This document shows, in pieces, positions 1-8,011 of a DNA stretch of 64,000 nucleotides. The stretch spans positions 372,001-436,000 of the forward strand of contig OZ239144.1 of NCBI GenBank assembly GCA_965194505.1, given 5' to 3'. The translations under genes were made by a program, and so were the position numbers. This stretch comes from Hahnella aquatica (GTDB lineage Bacteria > Pseudomonadota > Gammaproteobacteria > Burkholderiales > Burkholderiaceae_A). Positions within the stretch are counted from its first letter, which is position 1. Every line of letters begins with the position of its first letter. The notes beneath the pieces are model-generated. The model saw nothing but the letters and a program-made list of their open reading frames with translations, was not told the DNA's origin and ran no database searches.

Positions 1-1142
1 ACCGTGTCTTTGGGGGCCTGCGGTTTTTTGAACGGGCCGAGGTCAAGCATGCACTGGCCTATCTGCGGCTCATGGAGAATCCGCACGAGGACACGGCCTT
101 CCTGCGGGTGGTGAACTTTCCCACGCGGGGCATCGGGGCCCGGAGCATCGAGCTGCTGGCCGATCAGGCCAAGCAGCAGGGCAGCAGTTTGTACGTGGCC
201 GCGGGCGTGCTCGATGGCAAGGCCGGCCATGCGGTGCGCGGCTTCGTGCAGCTCATCGAGTCGCTGCGCTTTGAGACCCAGGGCCTGAGCTTGAAGGAGA
301 TGGTGGCCGTGATGCTCGAGCGCTCGGGCCTCGTGCGCCATTACCAGGCCGAGCGCGAGGGGCAGGAGCGTGTCGAGAACCTGGAGGAATTGATCAACGC
401 AGCCGCAGCCTTCGACCTCGATGGGGGCGTGCCCGTGGAGGAGGGCGGTGTGGCCATGAGCCCACTGTCAACCTTCCTCAGCCATGCCTCACTGGAGGCT
501 GGCGACAACCAGGCCGCTGAAGGCCAGGATGCGGTGCAGCTCATGACCATTCACTCGGCCAAGGGCCTCGAGTTTCAGGCCGTGTTCCTCACGGGCCTGG
601 AGGAGGGGCTCTTTCCGCATGAGAACAGCGTGACCGAGCCCAACGGCCTTGAGGAGGAGCGCCGGCTCATGTATGTGGCCATCACGCGCGCTCGACGCAG
701 ACTCTATGTCTCGATGTCCCAGACCCGCATGCTCCACGGTCAGACCCGCTACAACATGCGCAGTCGTTTTCTGGAAGAACTGCCTGAAGGCTGTCTGAAG
801 TGGCTCACGCCACGGCTGGCGACACGCTCTGCGGTGTCATCGGCCTGGGAGTCCGCTGAGGACAGTGACCGCTCGGCCTGGGGACGATCAGCCGGTTCCT
901 GGACGCGCCAGGGGATGGGCGATCGCGGTGCCGTGGCGCCATCCTTTCAGCGTCCAGCCTTGCCAGGTCATGCCCACGACAGTGGTTATGCGGTGGGCCA
1001 GTCGGTTCGCCACGGACGCTTTGGCGATGGCGTGATCATGGCCTTGGAGGGGTCGGGCTCCGACGCCCGTGCGCAGGTGAACTTCAAGCGAGAGGGTGCC
1101 AAGTGGCTGGCCCTCTCGGTGGCCAAGCTCGAACGGCTTTAG
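1..1142 (+). CDS. uvrD: ATP-dependent DNA helicase UvrD, C-terminal part (5' end cut by window edge)
   Basis: This is the C-terminal part of a superfamily 1A 3'-5' DNA helicase used in nucleotide excision and mismatch repair. The frame is open from base 3 upstream of any start, reading through a segment typical of UvrD domain 2B/2A (RVFGGLRFFERAEVKHALAY, then LRVVNFPTRGIG). Motif V/VI signatures follow: LMTIHSAKGLEF near base 540 and EEERRLMYVAITRARRRL near 655. The C-terminal tail (base 970 onward) is the UvrD-type extension ending in a Tudor-like FGDGVI...VNFKREGAKWL segment that in E. coli contacts RNA polymerase and UvrB. The start and Walker A are outside the window. It converges with the tusA-like gene after 21 bases. 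PcrA/Rep are alternatives, but the tail favours UvrD. Confidence 0.93.
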   Translation, partial: RVFGGLRFFERAEVKHALAYLRLMENPHEDTAFLRVVNFPTRGIGARSIELLADQAKQQGSSLYVAAGVLDGKAGHAVRGFVQLIESLRFETQGLSLKEMVAVMLERSGLVRHYQAEREGQERVENLEELINAAAAFDLDGGVPVEEGGVAMSPLSTFLSHASLEAGDNQAAEGQDAVQLMTIHSAKGLEFQAVFLTGLEEGLFPHENSVTEPNGLEEERRLMYVAITRARRRLYVSMSQTRMLHGQTRYNMRSRFLEELPEGCLKWLTPRLATRSAVSSAWESAEDSDRSAWGRSAGSWTRQGMGDRGAVAPSFQRPALPGHAHDSGYAVGQSVRHGRFGDGVIMALEGSGSDARAQVNFKREGAKWLALSVAKLERL

Positions 1143-1163
1143 GCTCTTGCGGGGGTGCGCCGC

Positions 1164-1394
1164 TCAGCGCACCCGAATCCGAAAGCAGAAGACGCCGTCG
1201 GTCTCGGTGCGCGATTCGAGCGTGTGGCCCGTGCTCTGACAGAAGTAGTCGAAGTCATCCCAGGCGCCGCGGTCGGTGGCCTGAACCTCGAGCGTGTCAC
1301 CAGAGGCCAACTCTGAGAGGGCCTTCTTGGCCCGCAGGATGGGCAGGGGGCAGCTGAGGCCCTTGACGTCTAGCGATCGGGTGGCATCGCTCAT
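1164..1394 (-). CDS. TusA/SirA-family sulfur carrier protein
   Basis: A 76-residue protein of the TusA family, small cytoplasmic persulfide carriers that pass sulfur in tRNA thiolation or molybdenum-cofactor and other sulfur routes. The family signature CPLPILRAKKAL is present, with the persulfide-bearing cysteine at residue 15 of LSCPLP. The length is normal for the family. Its start codon overlaps the stop of alaS by four bases (ATGA), so it is translationally coupled as the second gene of an alaS operon. Whether it works as true TusA (tRNA 2-thiouridine) or as another TusA-like carrier cannot be decided from the sequence, so no symbol is given. Confidence 0.85.
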   Translation of the reverse strand: MSDATRSLDVKGLSCPLPILRAKKALSELASGDTLEVQATDRGAWDDFDYFCQSTGHTLESRTETDGVFCFRIRVR

Positions 1395-4021
1395 GCCGCG
1401 CCCGCCAGTTGCGCCTGGGCGTAGGTGCGCAGGCTCTCGAGCGCGCCGGGCAGGGCCGCAGGCTGTGTGCCACCGCCCTGGGCCATGTCGGGCCGGCCGC
1501 CGCCCTTGCCGCCCACTTGGCTGGCCACATGGTTGACCAGGTCGCCCGCCTTGATCTTGGCGGTGAGGTCTGGGGTGACACCCGCAATGATGGTGACCTT
1601 CTCGCCCTCCACGCTGGCCAGCACAATGGCCGCCGACTGAAGCTTGGACTTGAGCTGGTCGAGCAACTGGCGAAGGTCGCCGCTGGAGGCCCCTTCAATC
1701 ACGGTGGCGAGCAGCCGATGGGCACCCACGGCAATGGCCTGGTCGGCGAGGTCGTCGCCGGCCGATGCAGTGAGCTTGGACTTGAGCCGACCGATCTCTT
1801 TCTCAAGGGTGCGGTTGGCCTCCACGAGCTGGGCAAGCCGTTGCTGTAACTCTGCGGGAGAGGCCTTGAGCAGGCCTGCGGCCTGTTGCACCTGCTGGTC
1901 GAGCAACTGCAGGTGGCTGAGCACACGGTCGCCGGTGATGGCCTCGACCCGGCGGATGCCTGCGGCCACGCCGGACTCCGACACGAGTTTGAAGAGGCCG
2001 ATGTCGCCGGTACGGGCCACGTGGGTGCCGCCGCAGAGTTCACGGGAGCTGCCGATGTCGAGCACGCGCACAGCATCGCCATATTTCTCGCCAAAGAGGG
2101 CCGTGGCCCCGCCCTTGACCGCCTCATCAAAGCCCATGATCTGCGCCTGGGCGGGGGTGTTGAGCAGGATCTCTGCATTGACCTTGGCTTCTACCGTGGC
2201 CATTTCCTGAGCGGTCATGGGCTGGTTGTGGGCAAAGTCGAATCGGGTCTTGTCGGCATCCACGAGCGACCCCTTCTGCTGCACGTGCGCCCCGAGCACC
2301 TCTCGCAGGGCCTTGTGCATGATGTGGGTCACGGAATGGTTGCGCGCCGTGCGGGACCGACGAACGAGGTCCACCTCGGCCATGAGAGCCTGGCCCATCG
2401 TGACCTGCCCTTGAACCACGCGACCGTGATGTCCAAAGACCTCGGCTGAAATCTTCTGGGTGTCCTCGATCTCGATGCGAAGGCCGTCGGCCCGCAGAAT
2501 GCCGGCGTCGCCCACCTGGCCGCCCGATTCCGCATAGAAGGGCGTGGTGTCAAGCACCACCACCACGGCATCGCCCGCCTGGGCCTGCGTACAGGCCGTG
2601 CCATCGCGGTAGAGGCCGGTCACGGTGGCTGACTGCGAGAGTCGCTCGTAGCCCACGAACTGGGTCTGGGCGCCGGTGTATTCGAGGCCTGCGGCTGACT
2701 TGAACTTGCTTGCAGCGCGGGCCTGGTCTCGCTGACGGCCCATGGCGGCCTCGAAGGCGTCTTCGTCAACGGTCAGGCCGCGTTCACGGCAGACATCGGC
2801 GGTGAGGTCTAGTGGGAAGCCATAGGTGTCGTAGAGCATGAAGGCGGTCTGGCCATCGAGGGCAGCGCCCTTGGGCAACTCGGCCAAAGCGGAGGAAAGA
2901 ATGGCCATGCCTTTTTCCAGGGTCTCGCCAAAGCGCTCTTCTTCCTGCTGCAGGGTGTCGGCCACACGCTGCTGGGCCTGGGCGAGCTCGGGGTAGGCCT
3001 CTCCCATCTGTGCGACGAGGTCTGGCACCAGTTTGTAAAAAAATGGCTTGGTCTGGCCTAGCTTGTGGCCATGGCGAAGGGCCCGTCGAACGATTCGGCG
3101 CAGCACATAGCCGCGGCCTTCATTGCCCGGAATGACGCCATCAACAATGAGAAAGCTGCAGGCGCGGATGTGGTCTGCAATGACCCGCAGCGATGGGTTT
3201 TCGATGTCGGTGCAGCCGGTCTCGCGGGCAGCCGCGCGGATCAGGCCCTGGAAGAGGTCGATCTCGTAATTGCTGTGCACGCCCTGGAGCACCGCGGCAA
3301 TGCGCTCAAGGCCCATGCCCGTGTCCACACAGGGGCGGGGCAGTGGGTTGAGCACACCGGCCTCGCTGCGGTCGTACTGCATGAAGACCAGGTTCCAGAT
3401 CTCGATGTAGCGGTCGCCGTCTTCATCTGGGGAGCCCGGGGGGCCGCCGGCCACATTCGGGCCGTGGTCGTAGAAGATTTCGCTGCAGGGGCCACAGGGG
3501 CCGGTGTCGGCCATCTGCCAGAAGTTGTCGCTGGCGTACCGCGCGCCCTTGTTGTCGCCAATGCGAATGATGCGGGCCTCGGGCACACCGATCTCGTTCT
3601 TCCAAATGCCATGGGCCTCGTCGTCGTCTTGGTAGACGGTGACCCAGAGCTTTTCGGGGGGCAGCTTGTAGACCTCGGTGAGCAGGCGCCAGGCATGAGA
3701 GATCGCCTCGCGCTTGAAGTAGTCGCCAAACGAGAAATTGCCCAGCATCTCGAAGAAGGTGTGGTGGCGGGCGGTGTAGCCCACGTTTTCCAAGTCGTTG
3801 TGCTTGCCGCCCGCGCGCACGCTGCGCTGCGAGGAGGTGGCCCGCACATAGGGGCGGGTCTCCCGGCCGAGAAAGACATCCTTGAACTGCACCATGCCAC
3901 TGTTGGTAAACAGCAGGGTGGGGTCGTTGGCGGGCACCAATGGGCTCGAGGCCACCACGGTGTGCCCCTGACTCGCGAAGAAATCAAGAAACTTTCGGCG
4001 AATCTCGCTCACGCTCATCAT
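1391..4021 (-). CDS. alaS: alanyl-tRNA synthetase
   Basis: A class II aminoacyl-tRNA synthetase that charges tRNA-Ala, 876 residues, full length. The aminoacylation domain occupies about residues 1-460 (it opens with the typical FLDFFASQGHTVVASSPLVP segment). The editing domain that hydrolyses Ser- and Gly-tRNA-Ala carries its zinc ligands HSVTH (562-566) and CGGTH (663-667). A C-Ala dimerisation and tRNA-binding domain ends the protein. Two consecutive ATG codons open the frame (4021 and 4018) and either could be the start. It is followed by a tusA-like gene with a 4-base overlap. A TAAACT hexamer on the minus strand near 4070-4075 is a possible -10, leaving a leader of about 40 bases. Confidence 0.97.
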   Translation of the reverse strand: MMSVSEIRRKFLDFFASQGHTVVASSPLVPANDPTLLFTNSGMVQFKDVFLGRETRPYVRATSSQRSVRAGGKHNDLENVGYTARHHTFFEMLGNFSFGDYFKREAISHAWRLLTEVYKLPPEKLWVTVYQDDDEAHGIWKNEIGVPEARIIRIGDNKGARYASDNFWQMADTGPCGPCSEIFYDHGPNVAGGPPGSPDEDGDRYIEIWNLVFMQYDRSEAGVLNPLPRPCVDTGMGLERIAAVLQGVHSNYEIDLFQGLIRAAARETGCTDIENPSLRVIADHIRACSFLIVDGVIPGNEGRGYVLRRIVRRALRHGHKLGQTKPFFYKLVPDLVAQMGEAYPELAQAQQRVADTLQQEEERFGETLEKGMAILSSALAELPKGAALDGQTAFMLYDTYGFPLDLTADVCRERGLTVDEDAFEAAMGRQRDQARAASKFKSAAGLEYTGAQTQFVGYERLSQSATVTGLYRDGTACTQAQAGDAVVVVLDTTPFYAESGGQVGDAGILRADGLRIEIEDTQKISAEVFGHHGRVVQGQVTMGQALMAEVDLVRRSRTARNHSVTHIMHKALREVLGAHVQQKGSLVDADKTRFDFAHNQPMTAQEMATVEAKVNAEILLNTPAQAQIMGFDEAVKGGATALFGEKYGDAVRVLDIGSSRELCGGTHVARTGDIGLFKLVSESGVAAGIRRVEAITGDRVLSHLQLLDQQVQQAAGLLKASPAELQQRLAQLVEANRTLEKEIGRLKSKLTASAGDDLADQAIAVGAHRLLATVIEGASSGDLRQLLDQLKSKLQSAAIVLASVEGEKVTIIAGVTPDLTAKIKAGDLVNHVASQVGGKGGGRPDMAQGGGTQPAALPGALESLRTYAQAQLAGAA

Positions 4022-4177
4022 GGTCTGGATCGCTTTCCAACGGGTCTAAAGGGTTCAGAGGGCCTCAAAGTTTAATGGATGCTGGCCCGGGGGGAGGGAA
4101 TTCCTGAGTGGGCAGGCCTGAGTTACAGAGCATCCCTCGCGCATAATAGGCCGCTTGAGTCACACAAGGATGCGGCC

Positions 4178-4639
4178 ATGACCCTCCACAACAAGCGAGA
4201 CCTCTTCGCTGGCCTGATGTTCATTGCCTTTGGGCTGGTGTTTGTCATCGTGGCCCAGGACTACACCATGGGCACCTCACGCCGCATGGGCCCGGGCTAC
4301 TTCCCCACCATTCTGGGTGCGCTGCAATTGTTGCTGGGCCTTGTGGTGTTGGTGGCTGCCTTTATGAAGGTCAATCGGGACGACGAGCCCATGACCCAGA
4401 CCGACTGGCGCGGCCTGGGGCTGATCATCGGCAGCGTCATGCTCTTTGCCCAGTTGTTGCCGCTGGCGGGCTTTGTGGTGGCGGCCCCTTTGTTACTCAT
4501 GGTGGCCGCCTTGGCGAGCCCCGAATCCAGTTGGCGTGAGCGGATTGTGCTCACCCTGGTGCTCACCGTGAGCACCATTCTGGTGTTTCGTGTGGGTCTG
4601 GAAATGCGATTCCCGCTCTTGCCGCCGGCACTGAATTAA
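4178..4639 (+). CDS. tctB: tripartite tricarboxylate transporter small subunit TctB
   Basis: A 153-residue inner-membrane protein with four predicted membrane segments. It matches the TctB family, the small permease subunit of sodium-driven tricarboxylate transporters. The ATG at 4178 is chosen because AAGGA lies just upstream (4166-4170) and the protein then starts MTLHNKRDLFAGL, as TctB proteins do. An upstream in-frame extension to 4079 is unlikely. The typical motif RMGPGYFPTILG follows the first helix. tctA follows 17 bases downstream. No periplasmic binding protein TctC gene is adjacent, unlike the classic tctCBA operon, so the substrate cannot be assigned. A CATAAT hexamer at 4142-4147 may be the -10 of the promoter. 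Confidence 0.9.
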   Translation: MTLHNKRDLFAGLMFIAFGLVFVIVAQDYTMGTSRRMGPGYFPTILGALQLLLGLVVLVAAFMKVNRDDEPMTQTDWRGLGLIIGSVMLFAQLLPLAGFVVAAPLLLMVAALASPESSWRERIVLTLVLTVSTILVFRVGLEMRFPLLPPALN

Positions 4640-4656
4640 ACCGAGGACCCCTGCAC

Positions 4657-6168
4657 ATGGAACTCCTGAGCAACCTGGCCATCGGCATCGAGACGGCCTT
4701 CACCCTGCAGAACCTGATGTGGTGCTTCATCGGCGTATTGCTGGGCACCCTGATTGGTGTGCTGCCCGGCATTGGCCCGTTGGCCACCATCGCCATTCTG
4801 TTGCCCATCACCTACAAGATGGCCGACCCCTCCACCGCCCTGATCATGCTGGCGGGCATTTACTATGGTTCCCAGTACGGGGGTTCCACCACCGCCATTC
4901 TCGTGAACCTACCCGGGGAGTCGGCCTCGGTGGTGACGACCCTGGATGGCTATCAAATGGCCCGTCGCGGCAAGGCGGGCCTGGCCCTGGCCACCGCGGC
5001 CCTGGGCTCGTTCTTTGCTGGCACCGTGGCCACCTTCCTGATTGCAGCCTTTGCACCACCGTTGGCCGAGATCGCTTTCAAGTTCGGGCCGGCCGAGTAC
5101 TTCTCGCTCATGGTCATGGGTCTTATTGCCGCGGTGGTGCTTGCCCATGGTTCGTTTATCAAGGCCCTGGCGATGGTGATGTTTGGTCTGCTGCTTAGCC
5201 TGATTGGAACGGACGTCAACTCGGGCGCAGCCCGTTTTACTTTCGGCGTTCCGGAGCTCATCGATGGCATCGACTTCGCGGTGATCGCCATGGGCCTCTT
5301 TGGTTTCTCTGAAATCATCTACAACTTAAAGGCCCAGGAGACCCGTGAACTCCTCAAGGAGAAGGTCACCGACCTGGTCCCCTCCCGGGCGGATGTGAAG
5401 CGTGCGGCGCCGGCCGTGCTGCGTGGCACGGCGCTGGGCTCGCTCTTGGGTATTCTGCCGGGGGGCGGGGGCATCCTGTCGTCGTTTGCCTCGTATGCCA
5501 TCGAGAAAAAAATCTCCAAGCATCCCGAGGAATTCGGCAAGGGTGCGATCGAGGGCGTGGCCGGCCCCGAGTCGGCCAACAATGCGGGCGCCCAGACCTC
5601 CTTCATTCCCATGCTCACACTGGGCATCCCCACCACGCCCGTCATGGCACTCATGATCGCGGCCATGATGATTCACAACGTCCAGCCGGGCCCACAGGTC
5701 ATGACCTCCAACCCCAGCCTCTTCTGGGGGCTGATTGTCTCGATGTGGGTGGGCAACTTCTTCCTGGTGATCCTGAACCTGCCGCTCATCGGCATGTGGA
5801 TCAAGCTGCTGCAGGTGCCTTACCGCCTGCTCTACCCGGCCATTCTGTTGTTCTGCTGCATCGGGGCCTACAGCCTCAACAACAATGTCTGGGATGTGAT
5901 CATGATCATTCCATTTGCCATCCTGGGCTACTACTTCAAGAAGTGGAAGTGCGAGCCGGCCCCCTTGCTCTTGGGCTTCATTCTGGGCGAGATGATGGAG
6001 GAGTACCTGCGTCGGGCACTCACGCTGTCGAGGGGCGACTGGGGCGTGTTGTTGGATCGTCCGCTGTCGGCCACCCTGCTGGGCATCTCTGCTGTGCTCA
6101 TTTTGCTCATGCTGCTGCCATCGATTCGCAAGAAGCGCGAGCAGGCCTTCGAGGGCGAGCAAGACTGA
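4657..6168 (+). CDS. tctA: tripartite tricarboxylate transporter large permease TctA
   Basis: A 503-residue polytopic membrane protein of the TctA family, the large permease that moves di- or tricarboxylates with sodium or protons using a periplasmic TctC receptor. The conserved glycine/proline motif GVLPGIGPLATIAILLP is near the N-terminus (about residue 32-48), and the family repeat SLLGILPGGGGILSSF near residue 265. Many hydrophobic helices run through to residue 490. It directly follows tctB and is probably cotranscribed. No tctC gene lies in the pair, so it must use a receptor encoded elsewhere; Burkholderiales genomes often hold very many orphan tctC (Bug) genes. thrB begins 29 bases downstream, with its own putative promoter element. 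Confidence 0.95.
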   Translation: MELLSNLAIGIETAFTLQNLMWCFIGVLLGTLIGVLPGIGPLATIAILLPITYKMADPSTALIMLAGIYYGSQYGGSTTAILVNLPGESASVVTTLDGYQMARRGKAGLALATAALGSFFAGTVATFLIAAFAPPLAEIAFKFGPAEYFSLMVMGLIAAVVLAHGSFIKALAMVMFGLLLSLIGTDVNSGAARFTFGVPELIDGIDFAVIAMGLFGFSEIIYNLKAQETRELLKEKVTDLVPSRADVKRAAPAVLRGTALGSLLGILPGGGGILSSFASYAIEKKISKHPEEFGKGAIEGVAGPESANNAGAQTSFIPMLTLGIPTTPVMALMIAAMMIHNVQPGPQVMTSNPSLFWGLIVSMWVGNFFLVILNLPLIGMWIKLLQVPYRLLYPAILLFCCIGAYSLNNNVWDVIMIIPFAILGYYFKKWKCEPAPLLLGFILGEMMEEYLRRALTLSRGDWGVLLDRPLSATLLGISAVLILLMLLPSIRKKREQAFEGEQD

Positions 6169-6184
6169 TCATCTAGCCCGCCGT

Positions 6185-6190
6185 TACACT
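6185..6190 (+). promoter_or_regulatory. putative -10 element of thrB (leaderless start)
   Basis: TACACT lies seven bases before the thrB ATG at 6198. There is no Shine-Dalgarno sequence in between and no convincing -35 match. The same hexamer serves in the well-formed rpmB promoter of this window (42054-42059), which supports the reading. If used, transcription would begin at or next to the ATG. Confidence 0.35.
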
Positions 6191-6197
6191 CAGGCCC

Positions 6198-7178
6198 ATG
6201 GCGGTTTTCACTTCGGTTGATGAGGCGGGCCTGCGGGGCCTGCTCTCTGGCTACGCGCTGGGGGAGTTGGTCTCCTTTGAGGGCATTTCGGCCGGCATTG
6301 AGAACACCAATTATTTTGTCGACACCACACAGGGCCAGCATGTGCTCACCCTGTTCGAGAAGCTCACTGCGGCAGAACTCCCGTATTACCTCGGCCTGAT
6401 GCGGCACTTGGCTGAGCATGGCGTGGCCTGCCCTGCGCCCATTCCAACGACCTCGGGCGCGCTGTTCACCGAATGCGCGGGCAAGCCGGCCGCCTTCGTG
6501 AGCCGACTGCGCGGGCGTGACACCGATGCGCCCAGCCCCGCGGCCTGTCGTCTGGTGGGGGCGGCCTTGGCCAAGGCCCACCTGGCGGGCGCAAGCCTTG
6601 GCCTGCATCTGCCCAACCCCAGGGGGCTGGACTGGTGTGAGCAGACGGCACCCGCGGTGATTCCATTTCTGGAGGCGCCTGCCCAGGATTTGCTGGCCCA
6701 GGCCTTCTCGGACCAGCGGGCGTTTGTGCAAGGCAATGTCTTTCGCGCATGCCCTGTGGGCCCGATTCATGCAGACCTCTTTCGAGACAACGTGCTCTTC
6801 GACCAACTCGGTGAGTCGCCGGTCTTGGGGGGTTTCATTGATTTCTACTTTGCAGGCGATGGCCCCTGGGCCCACGACCTGGCCATCACCGTGAATGACT
6901 GGTGCCTCGTGTCGAACGATGATGGCAAGGCCCTCGACCGGCCCCGGCTCGCAGCCATGCTCGAGGGCTATGCCAGCGTGCGGCCGGTCACCTCAGCCGA
7001 GAAGGCCGCATGGCCCCTGTTCCTTCAGGCGGCTGCGCTTCGCTTCTGGCTCTCACGACTCTATGATTGGCATTGCCCCCGCAGTGCAGCCCTCTTAAAG
7101 CCCAAGGACCCATCCCATTTCGAGGCCATGCTGCGGTCCCGACGTCAACCCCTTCCAGAATGGGCCCAGTTGCCATGA
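6198..7178 (+). CDS. thrB: homoserine kinase, APH-fold type
   Basis: A 326-residue kinase that phosphorylates homoserine in threonine biosynthesis. It belongs to the aminoglycoside-phosphotransferase-like ThrB type found in Pseudomonas and Burkholderia, not the GHMP type of E. coli. The N-terminus reads MAVFTSVDEAGLRGLLSGY and contains the typical GIENTNYFVDT strand (about residues 32-42). The catalytic loop GPIHADLFRDNVLF (about 190-204) and metal-binding GFIDFYFAGDGPWAHDLA (about 211-228) are intact. The start has no Shine-Dalgarno but a TACACT hexamer seven bases upstream. Its stop overlaps the ATG of the following membrane protein (ATGA at 7175-7178), so the two are likely coupled. Confidence 0.94.
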   Translation: MAVFTSVDEAGLRGLLSGYALGELVSFEGISAGIENTNYFVDTTQGQHVLTLFEKLTAAELPYYLGLMRHLAEHGVACPAPIPTTSGALFTECAGKPAAFVSRLRGRDTDAPSPAACRLVGAALAKAHLAGASLGLHLPNPRGLDWCEQTAPAVIPFLEAPAQDLLAQAFSDQRAFVQGNVFRACPVGPIHADLFRDNVLFDQLGESPVLGGFIDFYFAGDGPWAHDLAITVNDWCLVSNDDGKALDRPRLAAMLEGYASVRPVTSAEKAAWPLFLQAAALRFWLSRLYDWHCPRSAALLKPKDPSHFEAMLRSRRQPLPEWAQLP

Positions 7179-8011
7179 AGATGCAGGACCAGCCCCGCCA
7201 ATTGCCCAGCCGTGCCGGCCAGACCTGGCTGATCGATGGCATTCGCATCTTTCATCGCCAGCCCTTGGTCTGGGTGCTCTCGCTCATGACCTACTGGGCC
7301 GGGCTCGTGATGGTGGGCATCCTGCCGGTGGTGGGCCTCTTCCTGCCCTTGCTCTTCACGCCGGGCCTGGGCTTTGGATTCATTGTCCTGGCCGAGGCCG
7401 TCGATCGCCAAGACCCCGCCAAGCCCGCCACGCCAACGCTCCTGCTGGCGGGCTTTCGCGATGGCCATGCCCGAAGCATGCTGCAGTTGGGCCTGGCCTA
7501 TCTCGCCGGCCTGACCATCGTGCTGCTGCTGGCCTGGCTGGTGGATGGAGACCAGATCGGCAGCATGATGCGTGACGGGCCGAGCCAAGAAGAGGTGGAG
7601 GTCATGCGCAAGAGCCTGCCCATGGGCCTGCTGGTGGCCATGCTGGCTTACATTCCGCTGATGATGGCGCTCTGGTTTGCGCCGCAACTGGTGGTCTGGC
7701 GAGGCTTTACCGTGGGCAAGGCCTTGTTCTTCTCCTTCTTTGCCGTGTGGCGCAACAAGGCTGCCTTCCTGCGCTACAGCCTGGCCTGGCTGGTGCTCAT
7801 CTTCCTGGTCAGTGGGCTGTCCTCCCTGATCATGGACCTCTTCCAGATCAATGCCCAGAGCCTGCTGGTGACCCTGCTGCCGGTGAGCATGCTGCTCCTG
7901 GCCATTGCGCAGGCCTCGTTCTATGCGAGCACGCGCGATGTCTTCCAGGAGGATGACTCGGCCATGGCACCAGCTGTGGCACCAGCGCCGCCACCCCCGC
8001 CTGAGTCGTAG
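7175..8011 (+). CDS. BPSS1780-like integral membrane protein
   Basis: A 278-residue membrane protein with about six hydrophobic segments, resembling the uncharacterised BPSS1780 family conserved next to thrB in Burkholderiales. The start at 7175 is preferred because its ATG overlaps the thrB stop codon. An ATG at 7160 is the alternative, and the longer open frame back to 7067 lies wholly inside thrB. After the N-terminal WLIDGIRIFHRQPLVWVLSL segment come helices at about residues 35-70, 105-130, 150-180, 195-220 and 225-250, then a proline-rich cytoplasmic tail. No enzymatic motif is seen and the function is unknown. Its stop codon abuts the valS stop on the other strand with no gap. Confidence 0.8.
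   Translation: MKMQDQPRQLPSRAGQTWLIDGIRIFHRQPLVWVLSLMTYWAGLVMVGILPVVGLFLPLLFTPGLGFGFIVLAEAVDRQDPAKPATPTLLLAGFRDGHARSMLQLGLAYLAGLTIVLLLAWLVDGDQIGSMMRDGPSQEEVEVMRKSLPMGLLVAMLAYIPLMMALWFAPQLVVWRGFTVGKALFFSFFAVWRNKAAFLRYSLAWLVLIFLVSGLSSLIMDLFQINAQSLLVTLLPVSMLLLAIAQASFYASTRDVFQEDDSAMAPAVAPAPPPPPES

Noticed and set aside
3065..4075. Long plus-strand frame opposite alaS
   Set aside because: Mirror frame of a strongly conserved synthetase; composition rich in Val/Gly/His with no family match, typical antisense noise in GC-rich DNA.
4155..4181. TTG-initiated nine-codon frame seven bases after CATAAT, before tctB
   Set aside because: Too short and without any pattern; the AAGGA site clearly serves the ATG at 4178.
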